Shown here: positions 49,007-60,969 of the stretch, piece by piece
Layout of the letters: the number at the start of each line of letters is the position of its first letter
How positions within the stretch are numbered: position 1 is the stretch's first letter
DNA from: Plicaturopsis crispa FD-325 SS-3
Lineage: Eukaryota > Basidiomycota > Agaricomycetes > Amylocorticiales > Amylocorticiaceae
Assembly (NCBI GenBank): GCA_000827205.1
Contig: KN832565.1
Coordinates: 374,000 to 437,999 of the forward strand
Length of the DNA stretch: 64,000 nucleotides
Direction of reading: 5' to 3'
Position numbers and translations under genes: made by a program
The notes under the pieces: generated by a model
The model's input: only the letters and a program-made list of their open reading frames with translations
The model's database searches: none
What the model was told of the DNA's origin: nothing

Positions 49007-50929
49007 TTGCTTTGAAAGTAAAGCGAGTCAGTGCAGGCTCCCCAATACCAGACCGGTAGACGTGGTGATGGTAGGAGGAGAACATAAACTGTGAAAGAAA
49101 CGCTATATGAAAGAAATGCATATGTTGAAAACACCAAAACATACGCGACGGCGCGTCAACGCGATCAAGTCCACGTGTTTTGCTTTTTGACCCACGAATT
49201 CGAAAACCGCCAGTCTTTTTCTTGTTTTCTCTCCTTCTACTTACAGTACCTGTATACTGTCAGCTTGCACGCAGAAAACGACGAGACTGTCCTGAATTCA
49301 GTGTAAACGGGAGCCCAGGATCGTCGAAATATAAGTAACAATAGCCTAGCAATGTCCGTACCATTGCTCGTGGTCTACCGACCCTCGTTGCATCGCCGGT
49401 TCAAATTGTCACTGTAGACCAGGTACCCACCGCACCGCTGCTACGAGACACACAGGAGCAAAGCGAGAACGTACGGTATGGACGGCTGGCGACGGCGAAA
49501 GCCTCAGGCGCTCTGCGACAGTTGGAGCAAGTTGGAGCATAACGTCTTGCAAGGCGATTATCATGGCTGCCACAAAACTGGACCAGCAAGTCTGCAGACA
49601 GGTGGCACTGATAAGGACTTATATTGAGAGTGCGGATCAACTTGGACTGGAACTATACTTACTGTGAGCAGCCGCATGGGTCTCTGCGGCGAAACTTCCC
49701 AAAAAGTCATGCGAGGGATAGATAGGCTCGTGGGATGGAGGCTCGAATGCCCCACCGGGGATGTGAAAGGGCGCTGTGCGAAAGAAGGCACCACCGACCT
49801 ATGGTTGGGAAGCCCGAGGCACGTCCTAGATGTTTCCATTTCGCGTCGCGTGATTAGGCCCAAGGAGCGAGTAGAGGTACCAGCACCTACATCGTTAGCG
49901 GGATAGCGGCGGCGCAAGCAAATACAGGTAAGTACCAAGATAGAGTGCTCCTCTGTGCCTGATCCACGCGTGTCTGTCAGCGGAGCGCGCATTCATGCTC
50001 GACAGGACATATCTCACAGAACCATGATGCATTACTTTGGACTGTGCTTCAGTATTCACGATACGTTTCGAGGCGTAGGGAAATGTAAGATACTGCTCAC
50101 AAAAGAGCAGGGCTACATCGGTAGTGTCTTGTACTTGAGGCGCGATAGTCACACCTGACGCCGACGGGCATATTCGTCTATTACCACGTGAAGAACTCTT
50201 CCGCGGGCCATACCGCCTTATAGATATGCATTAAGGAAGACAATCTGGCCACGAATCATTCAGGACGCTCACACATGCGGAAACTGGATTCACACCTTGC
50301 GAAAAAAGTTCCGGTTGTAGAATTGGACCATGAGACGAACGGTCCACATATACTTCTGACCACCCTACTGCAGAGGCGCAGCAGCATGCACCTTCAGCCA
50401 ATGCAGAGAATTGCGTCAACAAGCGTAGTACGACTCGGACGGAAAGAAAGGACAGGCTTGCGAACAACTTACGAAGGCCCCCAGCCGGTGGCGCTCGCGT
50501 GGCTCGGTACAAGTAGTCGTCAGAAAGTCCGACGAAATGCCTTCAACTTCGACCCCGACAAAGAAAACTATTCTCACTGCCAGTTCTTATCCGTGCTTGC
50601 AAGTGTTATGCTTTTTCAGAACTATCCAGTCCATTCGTATGATTTCGTTTTGAAAAATCAGGCTATGCTAAGAAACATTTCAAAGGCTAAATTCTTAGTC
50701 TCATTCCGGCTCACACTCCACCGTCCGGTTCGACTACACCCTAGATGGGTGTTTTCCCAGAGGTCTCATTCGCCAAGCCAGGACGCGAGGTGAAAAATTA
50801 CCCATAGACGCCACTGCGAGACCTCTTATCTCGATCCAGAATTAGCACCAGGAGAAATCCTACATATTGCCTGTGAGCATACCCGTGGTCAGTCGAGTGG
50901 CCAGTCGTTTCTGCGGAACCTCTTTCACC
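49007..50929. other. Intergenic region, 1.9 kb
   Basis: Upstream of two divergent genes. Frames at 49561-49992 (minus, 143 codons) and 50275-50793 (plus, 172 codons) overlap weaker frames on the other strand and have no domain or intron support; I treat the region as non-coding. Confidence 0.45.
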
Positions 50930-53900
50930 ATGGCTGACCCTGTCTACCACCACTCCTACCCCGATCTGCCAGCCGACACGAAAGTGGAGTCTCCTGTCGA
51001 TCCCGAGAATGCCCTCGACGATGATCTGTCACTCGATGGTATGTCTCTGACACGCTCAGCATGCTGAATCTATTTACGAGACCATGGCTGCAGCGGAAAA
51101 GATTGCGGTTAGAAAACGACGGATCTTCGTTCTTCCTCTGAAGTCTCACCCAATCGTCTAACAGGCAGTGACCGGTGCCCAGTTCGATGATCCAAACCTC
51201 GACAAGGAGCATCTCGTCAGCTTTGACGACGAGTCTCCTTACCCTGAGGTTCGTTCCGCTGTGGCCAACACAGACGACCCAAGCATGCCGGTGACCAGGT
51301 GAATACTGTCTATCATGCATCTTGTTGTGCAGAACTTACCCATTCCTCCATAGTTTGCGTACATGGGTCATTGGGTTGGCATGGGCCATCGTGGTCCCTG
51401 GTCTGAACCAGTTTTTCTTCTTCCGCTTCCCCTCGGTTAGCGTCACCGGCATTGTTGCGCAGTTGCTATCCTTTCCCATGGGCAAAGCGGCTGCTCGTTA
51501 CCTGCCCAACAAAACCATCTTCGGCGTCTCGCTCAACCCCGGTCCGTTCACGGTCAAGGAGCATGTCCTCATCACGGTAATTCACCTATCATCTCCCGGG
51601 GATTTGGTCTGACTTGTGCTGTGGCGTAGATAATGGCTTCTGTTGGTGCCGGGTCTGCATATGCCGTGAGTACCTACTGGCGTCACTCTATTCAATAGCT
51701 ATGTTCTGATGTGTCTCCCCCAGACCGATATCGTGGCTGTTCAGCGCGTGTATTATGGCCAAACATACAACTTCAGCTGTTAGTTCCGTCGCATTTATCG
51801 TCTGCGGGCCTAGGGACTCATGTGCACATCATGCAGATCAATGGTTTGTGGTAATGTCGACACAACTGATCGGATTCTCCATTGGTGGCGTCGCGCGTCG
51901 ATTCCTTGTCGCTCCCCCGTCGATGATCTGGCCGGCCAACCTGGTTACCTGTGCACTCTTCAACACGCTGCACTCTACGCAGTACGCTGGTATCGGAAGC
52001 CACGGCGGTATCAGTCGCGAGCGGTTCTACTTCTACGGGTTTCTAGCCGCGTTCTTCTGGTGTGAGTCTTGCTATCTACCTCGGAAACAATTTTTTCTCT
52101 GAACGGCGATGCGTAGACTTCTTCCCTGGGTATATATGTGCGTAAACGCACGCCTTTCGTGTTGTGTGGCTTGTATTTACGCCCCTGAGCAGTCCAAGCC
52201 CTTTCGTACTTCTCGTGGGTGACTTGGATTCGCCCCGACGACCCAGGTGAGCTGTCTTGCCGACTTCATGCATTAACATCGCTCAACTCGTAATCTTTCG
52301 CCAAGTGATTGCCTCCCTATTCGGGTGAGCTATTGACCATCTATTCAATTGTACTGAGTGCTGATCAGATCCTTCTGGTGGCAATAAAGGTACCTGAACG
52401 GAATGGTAAGCCTGCTCAGAGACGTCTATAGTTTCTGTACTCATTGCCGTCTTAGGGAATGTCTGTAATCACCTTCGACTGGAGTCAAATCGCGTGAGTT
52501 GCAAACCGGAAACCGGTGTTTGATATACAGACACTGGAAGTATTGACGATATTCGCGTTGCAGTTATATCGGGTCGCCTCTCGCAACACCATGTGCGTAG
52601 TGCTCTTCGCTGTTGTCGAAATGTCTGAAATGCCGGGCCTGATCAATATCGTCATCTCTAGGGTGGGCCGAGGTAGGTTATTCGTTCACCAGAGCATGCA
52701 TTCAATCTCAACGGCTATCATTGAACACCAGGCGAATATTTTCGGCGGTTTTGTCATATTCTTTTGTAAGTACGGCTCGTCTGAATCCGTTGGCGTGCGC
52801 TCAATGGGGCATGTCAAAATTAGGGATCGTCACGCCCGCAATCTATGTACGAGCTTTCTCTCGCGCTCGACCTCACAACGACTAATCGCTTTGCTCCAGT
52901 TCACGAACACCTGGTTCTCCGAGTTCATGCCGTATGTTTTTCTGCTGTTTATATTGGCTTTCTTTGTAACCGCTGTGTTGATGAACAGAATTTCGTCACG
53001 CATCTCTTACGACAATACGGGTGCGACCTACAATGTCACCCGTATCCTCAACCCAGACTCTACGATCAACATGGAGGCGTACAAACAATACAGCCCTCTC
53101 TTCCTCTCGTCTGTTTTGCATCCCTCCTTCGTTCTCATCCATATGCTGACGCAATATACTTTCACAGCACGACGTTTGCCATGTCTTACGGGTAAGAGAG
53201 TGTTTGCCTATCCATCGGCAAGATGCCCTGACTGAAGACGTGAACATCACAGTCTTTCCTTTGCCTCCATTACTGCGACGTTGATGCATGCTTTCCTGTA
53301 CTTCCGTAAACAAATTTGGGTACAGTCCAGGCGGGCTATGAGCGAGCAACCCGACATCCACGCCAGACTCATGTCTAGATACCCTCAAGGTTAGTCCTTC
53401 ACCCTTCGCAACCATTTTGCTGACTGACATCGGCTTGCGCAGTTCCCGAATGGTGGTATCTCTGCATATTCTTGTCCATGTTTGTCCTCGGTATCATCAG
53501 TATCGAGGTTTGGCCGACTCAGTTCCCTGTCTGGGCCTTTGTGCTTGCGTTAATTATCTGTAAGCTTCCTCGTCTACTCGTTTCCTTTCCATTGTTGAAG
53601 AGCAATGTACAGCGTTCGCATATGTCATTCCCGTAGGAATGATTCAGGCCATAACCAACCAACAGGTTGGATTGAAGTATGTCGTCTGCTGTCACTTACG
53701 TCGAGTATCTACTAATCATCTTCCTAGCGTTATCACTGAACTGATCATTGGGTATGGAAACTTCTTGCCATAAGCTGACTCTTCGACTGACTTGTCACTT
53801 AAGATATGCTCTCCCCGGTCGTCCGGTCGCCATGATGATGTTCAAAACCTGGGGCTACATCGTGCGCACCTCATAATATCCCATCCCTGAATCTTTCCTT

Positions 53901-55470
53901 GTTGCTCAGACTGGCGTTTTCCTTGATTGTAGACGATGGCTCAAGCGCTGACCTTCACCTCTGACTTCAAACTTGGGCACTACATGAAGATCCCGCCGAG
54001 GCCAATGTTCTGGTCTCAAGTACGATGTTTCCGTTTCCTCGTCTTCACGCCGTTCTCAGTGTTAACTTTCGCAGATAATTGCAACCGTCGTCGCGGGTAC
54101 TGTCCAGCTCGGCGTCCAAGCTTGGATGTTCACGCATATTCCGTAAGCCTCGACGCTTGGTGCCATTACTTGCACTGCTGATCTCTTGCTTCGATAGTGA
54201 TATCTGCTCACCGGATCAGAAGAATGGTTTCATTTGCCCCAGTACCGAGGTATTCGGGACTGCTTCGATCATCTGGGGTATGTCGCAGTATCTTGTTTGC
54301 CTGTCGTCCCTCATTTTCAAGCCATTTGTAGGCGTCATCGGCCCTGGACTGCAGTTCTCCAAGGGACAGACGTACTAGTAAGCATGGCAATTGCTTGTCA
54401 ATTATGTTTTGAGATGTTTAACGCGCACCGTTTTCAATCACCTAGCCGTGAGCGACAGCTTATTATCCTCACACGACCTTCGCTACTTTGAACCTGACAT
54501 CTTTCGCAAGCTCTCATCTTCTTCTTCATTGTCGGTGCCGTTGCCCCTGTGATACCCTGGCTCATCACAAAGAAGTATCCGAACAGTTTCATGAAATACA
54601 TCAAGTGAGTGCTCTGCAGCGTCGCGGAACCGATCAACGCTTACGCCTGTGTTAGCTTGTAAGCTAGGACTCGCCAATGACTTGAGAGCTTCGCTGAGGC
54701 TGTGATCCATAGCCCCGTGATTTTCAATGGAACTGGCGCAATCCCTCCGTGAGTCTTGAAGTGTTCATGAGGTCGGAAGATAGCATTGATCCGAGCTCCC
54801 GCCCACAGGGCCACTGCGCTCAACTACGTTCCTTGGGCGTACGTCTAGCTATCCATTCCACTATCACTCACCTACCAACTGATTCGCTCGGGCATCCCTA
54901 GTGTTGTCGGCTTCATCTTCCAATACGTGGTCAGAAGGTGAGCCCCTTCTCCACTTCCCCACTCTAATTTTGCTGAAACTCCTCGATCAGGCGTCACTTC
55001 TCCTGGTGGACCAAATATAACTGTTAGTTTCTCGTTTATGCGCCTGTTTTGCACGCGAGTTAACACCTCTCTAGATGTCCTCTCGGCGGCCCTCGACTCT
55101 GGTCTCGCAATGTCTATCCTCGTTATATTCTTCTGGTGCGTTACTGTAGTTTATTCTTACTACAGTGTTGAGCTCACGCATCCCGCGCAGTCTCGAATAC
55201 CCGAGGAATGGCACGGTGAGCAGCTGCAGCTTGGCATATCAAGAACCATAGACGAGCTAAATGCACAACCTCCAATTCAGATCGGCGAGAACAACATCTT
55301 GCAATGGTGGGGCAACACTGTTCCGTTCGCCGGTGCTGACGGTGCAGGGACTCCTGTTAGACCTCTCGCGCCGGGTGCGACATTCGGGTGTGTACCCTCT
55401 AGCATATGCATTACCTTTACTTTGTGACACTGATGGACGTGCTCCGCTATCTAGGCCGTCCACCTGGTAA
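50930..55470 (+). CDS. Oligopeptide transporter (OPT family)
   Basis: More than twenty short exons run from ATG 50930 ([13 protein letters not shown]) to TAA at 55468-55470. Joined exons match the fungal small-oligopeptide transporter family: [20 protein letters not shown], then [17 protein letters not shown] with the conserved NPGPF motif, [38 protein letters not shown]-like [59 protein letters not shown], and [12 protein letters not shown] with C-terminal TFGPSTW. The family imports tetra- and pentapeptides with protons across the plasma membrane, through 12-16 membrane helices. Many exons are shorter than 100 nt. I did not place every splice site, and an overlooked disabling change cannot be excluded. 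Confidence 0.9.
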
Positions 55471-55854
55471 ACGATTGCTCAGGAGACCGCACGGTCCTTG
55501 ACTATGTAAATGAACGTGTACGAATAATCATGTTTTGCGTGTACGATGAATACAGGAGTAGATACTCAAACCACCTCTATGAAGCTCAAAAGTGATACCA
55601 AGTGCACCCCTTAATAGTGCTCGGGGCAACAACTTGAAGTTAAACGCAGGAGCCGGCGGCAGGTCCCTTTACCCGCGAGTCGCCGCGGACTTTGAATTCA
55701 TGAAGTCTTCAGACTCGCCCGGCAAAGAAAGTCGTTACGATCGTTATCAAAATGGGCCCCCTCTTCAAAAGATATCGCCATCTGCCTCTTCTTGTCTTTC
55801 CCCGCATTACGACAGGCTGAACTCCATAGTTTTCACGACGAAATTGTTTCCACG
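55471..55854. other. Intergenic region
   Basis: About 385 bases between the transporter stop and the kinase start; no gene signal. Confidence 0.5.
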
Positions 55855-56692
55855 ATGGACCACGAAGCTAGCGAACTTGCTGCATACCTCGTAAAGCGCC
55901 TCGAAACGTACGTCTCACGGACGCATAAATAGACATAAAACGGTCTAACATCCTAGCAGAACACCGGTGACCTCTCGCATCCTTGTTGGGGTAGCAGGTA
56001 TCCCTGCGTCTGGTAAATCGACGCTAGCCGAGCTGATCGTGAAGCACACCAACGCTCTTCTACACCCCGCCGCCTCCGGTGAAGGCGATGTCTCGGTAGA
56101 GAAACCCGCTGCCACCCTTGTCGGCTTGGACGGATGGCACCTCACCCGTGCGCAGCTCGATGCATTCCCTGACCCGAAGCTTGCCCATGACAGGCGCGGC
56201 ATCCATTGGACCTTCGACGGCCCCGCGTACGTCGAATTCGTGCGCACCCTGCGCCAGGACGTGACGTCTTCCTCCGCTACCGTCACCGCGCCGTCGTTCG
56301 ACCACGCCCTGAAAGACCCCACGCCACACGCGGTGTCGATACTGCCTCACCATCGCATCGTCGTCATCGAGGGCCTCTATGCCTTCTTGGCCATCGAGCC
56401 GTGGTGCCAAGCCGGCCGGATACTAGATGAGCGGTGGTGGGTCGACGTGGATATCGATGAGGCTGAACGGAGGCTGGTGAAGAGACATGTTGTGACGGGC
56501 GTCACGAAAGATTTAGCGTCGGCCAAGTTGAGGGCAGAGCAGAATGACATGCCAAGTGCGTACTGATTATATTGCTTAAATTTTCCCGAAGCTGACATGC
56601 TTGCGATAGACGGAAGATTTATTATAGCTAACTTATTGGAGCCCACCAAGAAGATCGAGAGCAAGGAGGATCCTGTATTTTCGACGTCTTGA
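55855..56692 (+). CDS. P-loop kinase of the uridine kinase/phosphoribulokinase group (Yfh7-like)
   Basis: Three exons from ATG 55855 to TGA 56690-56692, about 240 residues. The P-loop GIPASGKST follows ILVGVA near residue 25. GLDGWHLTRAQLDAFPDP matches the substrate-binding segment of this kinase group, followed by RRGIHWTFDGPAYVEF, APSFDHALKDP and the Walker B-like RIVVIEGLYAFL. WWVDVDIDEAERRLVKRHV is the lid region. The C-terminus reads NDMPNGRFIIANLLEPTKKI, as in fungal Yfh7-like proteins. The reaction is ATP-dependent phosphorylation of a small hydroxyl-bearing substrate; which one is unknown. Yeast Yfh7 is mitochondrial, but no targeting peptide is evident here. Confidence 0.87.
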
Positions 56693-57494
56693 ATGTAATC
56701 TCAAGTTACTTGTGCCAGCACTTCTGAACGTTTGCGTGAACGTTGATGAGGAGGTCAACCCGCCTGCAACACTCTCCTTTGACGTGGACGAGCGCTCATC
56801 CCGCTTAGTACGATCATGTTCATTATCTACGTGCATGCGATTGCGCAGAGGAGTGGCAGTGGCGATGACACGGACATGGCAGTGTACTTTGAAAGGATCC
56901 TGGATGCCCAACTGCATGGCATAAGATCGTCACTTTCTCGTGTAGAGACCAGGTAAAGACCAGAGGCAGCGAGCGTGCAATCAAAACGCAGACTCCAAAG
57001 GACGAAGTCAGGGAAATGGGTACCGCCGCGGTGCCTCCCGCCACCGCCCGCCACCGCCCGCCCCGGCTAGGCGCGGCTCTCCCTTTGTCCATCTGGCAGC
57101 AGCGAGCTCTCCCACTGGCAGCTTGCCTAAGCCTTACTACAGACGGTCATCACTCTCTTAGTTTTCTTCCTTGTTCACTCCCTCCGCCACCCTGCCGCAA
57201 TGGTAGTCGGCAGCCGACGACGAGCAGGCACACTAGTCGAGGTAATGAGCACCCGAGCACAACGGTAGCCCAATAAATGCGTGATATGACGCCTGAATGG
57301 AAAATATATGCCAAGTGAGTACTTGCTTCTGGTTCTACATCAACATCGTCCGACAGATAACTATCCAGGCCTTTCCAAGCCGCAGGAACCACGGTCAGGA
57401 TAAGAGAATACTGCTGCCGTCCGATAACTATACATGGCATCGAACCCAATCAAAACCAGGCGGCTCGCTGCAGCTGCAGTTCTGAAAGCCCTTC
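56693..57494. other. Intergenic region with short GC-rich repeat
   Basis: About 800 bases without a supported gene. At about 57037-57062 the unit CCGCCCGCCA is repeated in tandem. The right part contains the promoter of the permease. Confidence 0.5.
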
Positions 57495-59981
57495 ATGCCG
57501 AGCCCACTCAATACTGCGGGGAAGACCGTCCCCGCGAAAGTCTCGCGCCAGACTAACACGTTCACCCAGAAGCTCTTGTCGTACATATGGGATTCGGACT
57601 CTCATCTGAAATCGCCGTTCGAGAAGAAGCTCCTGCGGAAGGTACGTCTCCTGGGTCCTGAGCCTTCAAGTAGCTGATAATGCTTTGGTAGCTCGATTTT
57701 GGGATACTCGTCGTTTCCTGCCTGGGGTTTTTCATGCGGTATCTCGATCAAGCAAATCTGGCTAATGCTTATGTCTCCGGTGCGTTCTGTCTCTGATCTC
57801 TGCAAGTCTCTGTTGTACTAATTCTCTTGCAGGCATGAAAGAAGATATTCATCTTGTCGCCAATGAATACACATATGTGCGTCGGCCATAATCTCTATCA
57901 TGCATGCCACTCACGCCTCTCGCAGATGGGTACATGTGTAGGTAGCCTCGCAGTGTCTGGAAATCCCCGAGTGACCGTGTCCCTTCCACCAGTACACCAT
58001 CGCGTATGCCCTATTTCAGATTCCGGGCACACTGCTCGTAACTCGCGTGAGGCCAAGCATATTCTTGTTCTGTTGCGAAGTTGGCTGGGGTAAGTAGCTC
58101 CGGCTGTTCCGGGGAAAATGTGCTCAGTGACCCGCCCCGCATTCAGGCATTTTCACGTTTGCACAGGCAGGCGCCCAGAATGCAAGCCAGATGTATGCGT
58201 TCCGCTTCTGCGTCGGAATGTTTGAGGCGCCGTTTTTCCCCGCGCTGCTATGCGAGTCATTTTTCTTCTCCTCGCGACGCTATCGGCTTATCCTCAGACG
58301 TCTGCAGACTTGATGGGCTCGTGGTACAACAAGTTTGAGCTCGCGAAGCGTCTCGCTATCTTCCATTTGTGTGGGTCCCTGGGCAGTGCGTTCGGGGGTT
58401 ATCTGCAGGCTGCTGGTAAATGCACTCGTTGCATTGCTCTTGTCTTCATCACTGATCAGCCCCTAGTATACAAAACGCTAGACGGATCGCACGGGATAGG
58501 TAAGTCCACAGACACCACTTCCATTTCACCTATGACTATCTTACGCGTGGTGATTAGCTGGCTGGAGGTGGCTCTACATCGTCTGCGGCTGCATGACCAT
58601 ACCTTGCGGTCTGGGAGTACTCTTCATCCTACCGGACCTGCCCTCAAATACGCGCGTTTTCTACCTCACGCAAGAGGTTAGAAAATTTTCTGCTGCGCCT
58701 TGGATTTGCAACTCTAATGTCTCGACGACGCAGGAAAAGGAATTTGCCCTTGCGCGCGCGATCGCTTCAGGGAAGGCGCAGCCGGGAGACAACAAAATCA
58801 ACTTGCAACTCGTGAAGAGGATGCTGACCGGTTGGAAGTGGTACGGATTCGTGCTGGGCTATGTCGTGTAAGCCATCATCTATTTTATGCGTCCGTACCT
58901 CACTGACCAAGGACGCTCGTAGATACGGCACGTCGTGCCAAGCAGGAGACTACTTCGGGATTTGGATGAAGTCTGCAGGATACTCCGTATCCGCCCGTAA
59001 TGTCTGTGTAGCATCTCAGAATGGCACGGTGCGGGATGCTTACTATGATCTGTCTCGTGCAGGTTATCCCCTCGTGCAGTAAGCTCATCTCCGCGTTCTG
59101 CATCTTCATGTGGGGCTTGTGCAGCGACCTCACGGGATCGCGGTTCTGGTTCGTGTTTGGACCGCTGGTGAGCAACTGCGTGCGCTCGATGGCTCGGACC
59201 CGGAATCTGACTTGCGCAGGCCTATGGTCTAGTGCCGAACGGCATCCTCGCCTTTTGGCCTGCGTCAACTGAGCTCAAGCTTTTCGCGTTCATGACGGGC
59301 GGCGTTCAGGTCAGCTCCGTTGATTCGTTCTGTGATAAACACACATAATTGATTAGAGAATTTGCGCGCGTACAGCTTATGACCGCTGTCTTTTACACCT
59401 GGGCGAACGAAATCATGGCCGGAGACAATGACCGTGAGTAGTCGTTTTTTCAAGAATAAAACACTGGGACAAACCCCCCGCGTGCAGTGAGGGCGCTTAC
59501 AATCGGGAGTATGAATGGGATCCAGTACAGCGTGAGTGCGTGGCTCCCTATCGTAATATTCCCGCAGACGATGGCCCCTACGTGAGTCGCCTTCCCCGCC
59601 CTGCCTAACTCAATTTAGCCGCTAACGGGGTTGACCTGCCGGCCTGCAGTTTCCGACGAGGGTTCCCTGCTACGTTCGGATTTGTCATCGCGGGTCTGGT
59701 AAAACTACTACTTCTCAAACGGCAGTCCGTATGCATGCTGACACTGACATTCCTGCTAGTTCATTATCGTCGGCATCAAGCTCCTCGGTGCGTAATGACA
59801 CGTCCTTCGTTTATATTTCGACTGACTGGCAGCTCCAGCCGACCGCGACGAGAGGCGCGCGAAACGCGAAAGCGAGCCTGTCCTTGAAGAGAGCATCAGC
59901 GAATCACAAGTCGATGCTAAGGATGTTGGCGACAATGAGAAGGGGGTGCGTCCACCGGAGGTCACGGAACTGGAGAAGTGA
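57495..59981 (+). CDS. MFS permease of the allantoate/pantothenate (Dal5) type
   Basis: About a dozen exons from ATG 57495 to TGA 59979-59981; roughly 500 residues. Joined segments follow the ACS-type MFS pattern: KLDFGILVVSCLGFFMRYLD, QANLANAYVSGMKEDIHL, YTIAYALFQIPGTLLVTRVR, MYAFRFCVGMFEAPFFPALL, LMGSWYNKFELAKRLAIF, GWRWLYIVCGCMTIPCGLGV, FLPDLP-like FILPDLPSNTR, GDYFGIWMKSAGYSVSARNV, TWANEIMAGDNDLRALTIGS and an acidic C-terminal tail. The family imports small acids such as allantoate, nicotinate, pantothenate or biotin with protons; the substrate cannot be assigned. A 12-nt exon (57926-57937) and a GC-AG intron (58252-58307) are needed to keep the frame. Confidence 0.87.
58252..58307 (+). 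other. GC-AG intron in the MFS permease gene
   Basis: Donor GCGAGT, acceptor CTGCAG (56 nt). It joins FFPALL to YLMGSWYNK as in the family. The only nearby GT shifts the frame. Confidence 0.7.
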
Positions 59982-60969
59982 TTTGCATATACCATATGTA
60001 CGTCAAGCGATACAGAAGTGGAGAATGAAACCACCGGGGTGCCCAGGGGGAGCATACAGTGCGTAACGGTCCAGTCTGAAGAACGTGCAGTGGTTGGTTG
60101 TTATTGACAGACTTTAACGCGAATGACATGCACGATGTATCTGGACTGTAGTTCGTTACGAGGAATATATGACCACAAAGTTGTACTTGAGTAAATCGAT
60201 GATATGGGTGCGGCGCGCCACATATGTACTCGTCGGGACCGTCGTCAAACCGTCGGCTCAAAAAATTCGTTGGCACTGCCATCCCATCGCTTGACCACCA
60301 TGCATCAGTATTTTGGTCGCAACCTACATACCAGGCTCAGGAACAGATGGTTTCGTCGCCTCTCGCTTCTTGACGGTATATCCGAGCCCGTCGTCGTCGC
60401 ACAGCCCGGCGTGATGATGAAGAGCCTAACGGGACCTTATTCAACGTTCAAGGCTGTCCTCGCGACTCGGAGCCCTCGTAACAAGCGCCCCTCAAACCCT
60501 CAAACACGTCACGAAATGGGTCGCTCGGCAAATTGCACTCAGCTCTGTAACGCTCGTGGAGATGGTCCCATGCCCGATACTGGCCTGCTCGTGGCCAATT
60601 CTACGGGTGGGCGGCAGCTGAGCGCGTCTGGAGCACAGCGAAGGAGTTCAACTCGCCTCAGAGGCGCCTTCGAACGTGCTCGACGTCGACAGTGAACGTG
60701 GAAAGGATGAAAGTAGCACATGCCGCTTGCATTGCCGCAACGGTAGAGATTACGGGCCACCGGCAAGCCAACGAGGCTAGCGCTTTTGAATGCCGCGATT
60801 CCGCCATATGGGATAAAATACCTGGAACACTGCCAAGGCGCCTACCAAGGACAGCAGTTTCTCTGTTCTCCTCCTTGTCCTTCTCTATCTTGTATCTTAC
60901 GCTCGTGAGCCCCAGCTTCTTGGTGGGGTAATATTTTATTGGTCTAGTTCACGAATTTGCACGCCTCTC
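59982..60969. other. Intergenic region
   Basis: About 990 bases. A plus-strand frame at 60204-60695 (163 codons) is Arg/Ser-rich with no domain, start context or introns in support; probably not coding. Confidence 0.45.

Noticed and set aside
50275-50793. Plus-strand frame of 172 codons before the OPT gene
   Set aside because: Composition is unremarkable, with no domain or intron support; it lies in the promoter side of the transporter gene.
57037-57062. Tandem CCGCCCGCCA units resembling a binding-site array
   Set aside because: Only about two and a half units; simple GC-rich slippage is enough to explain it.
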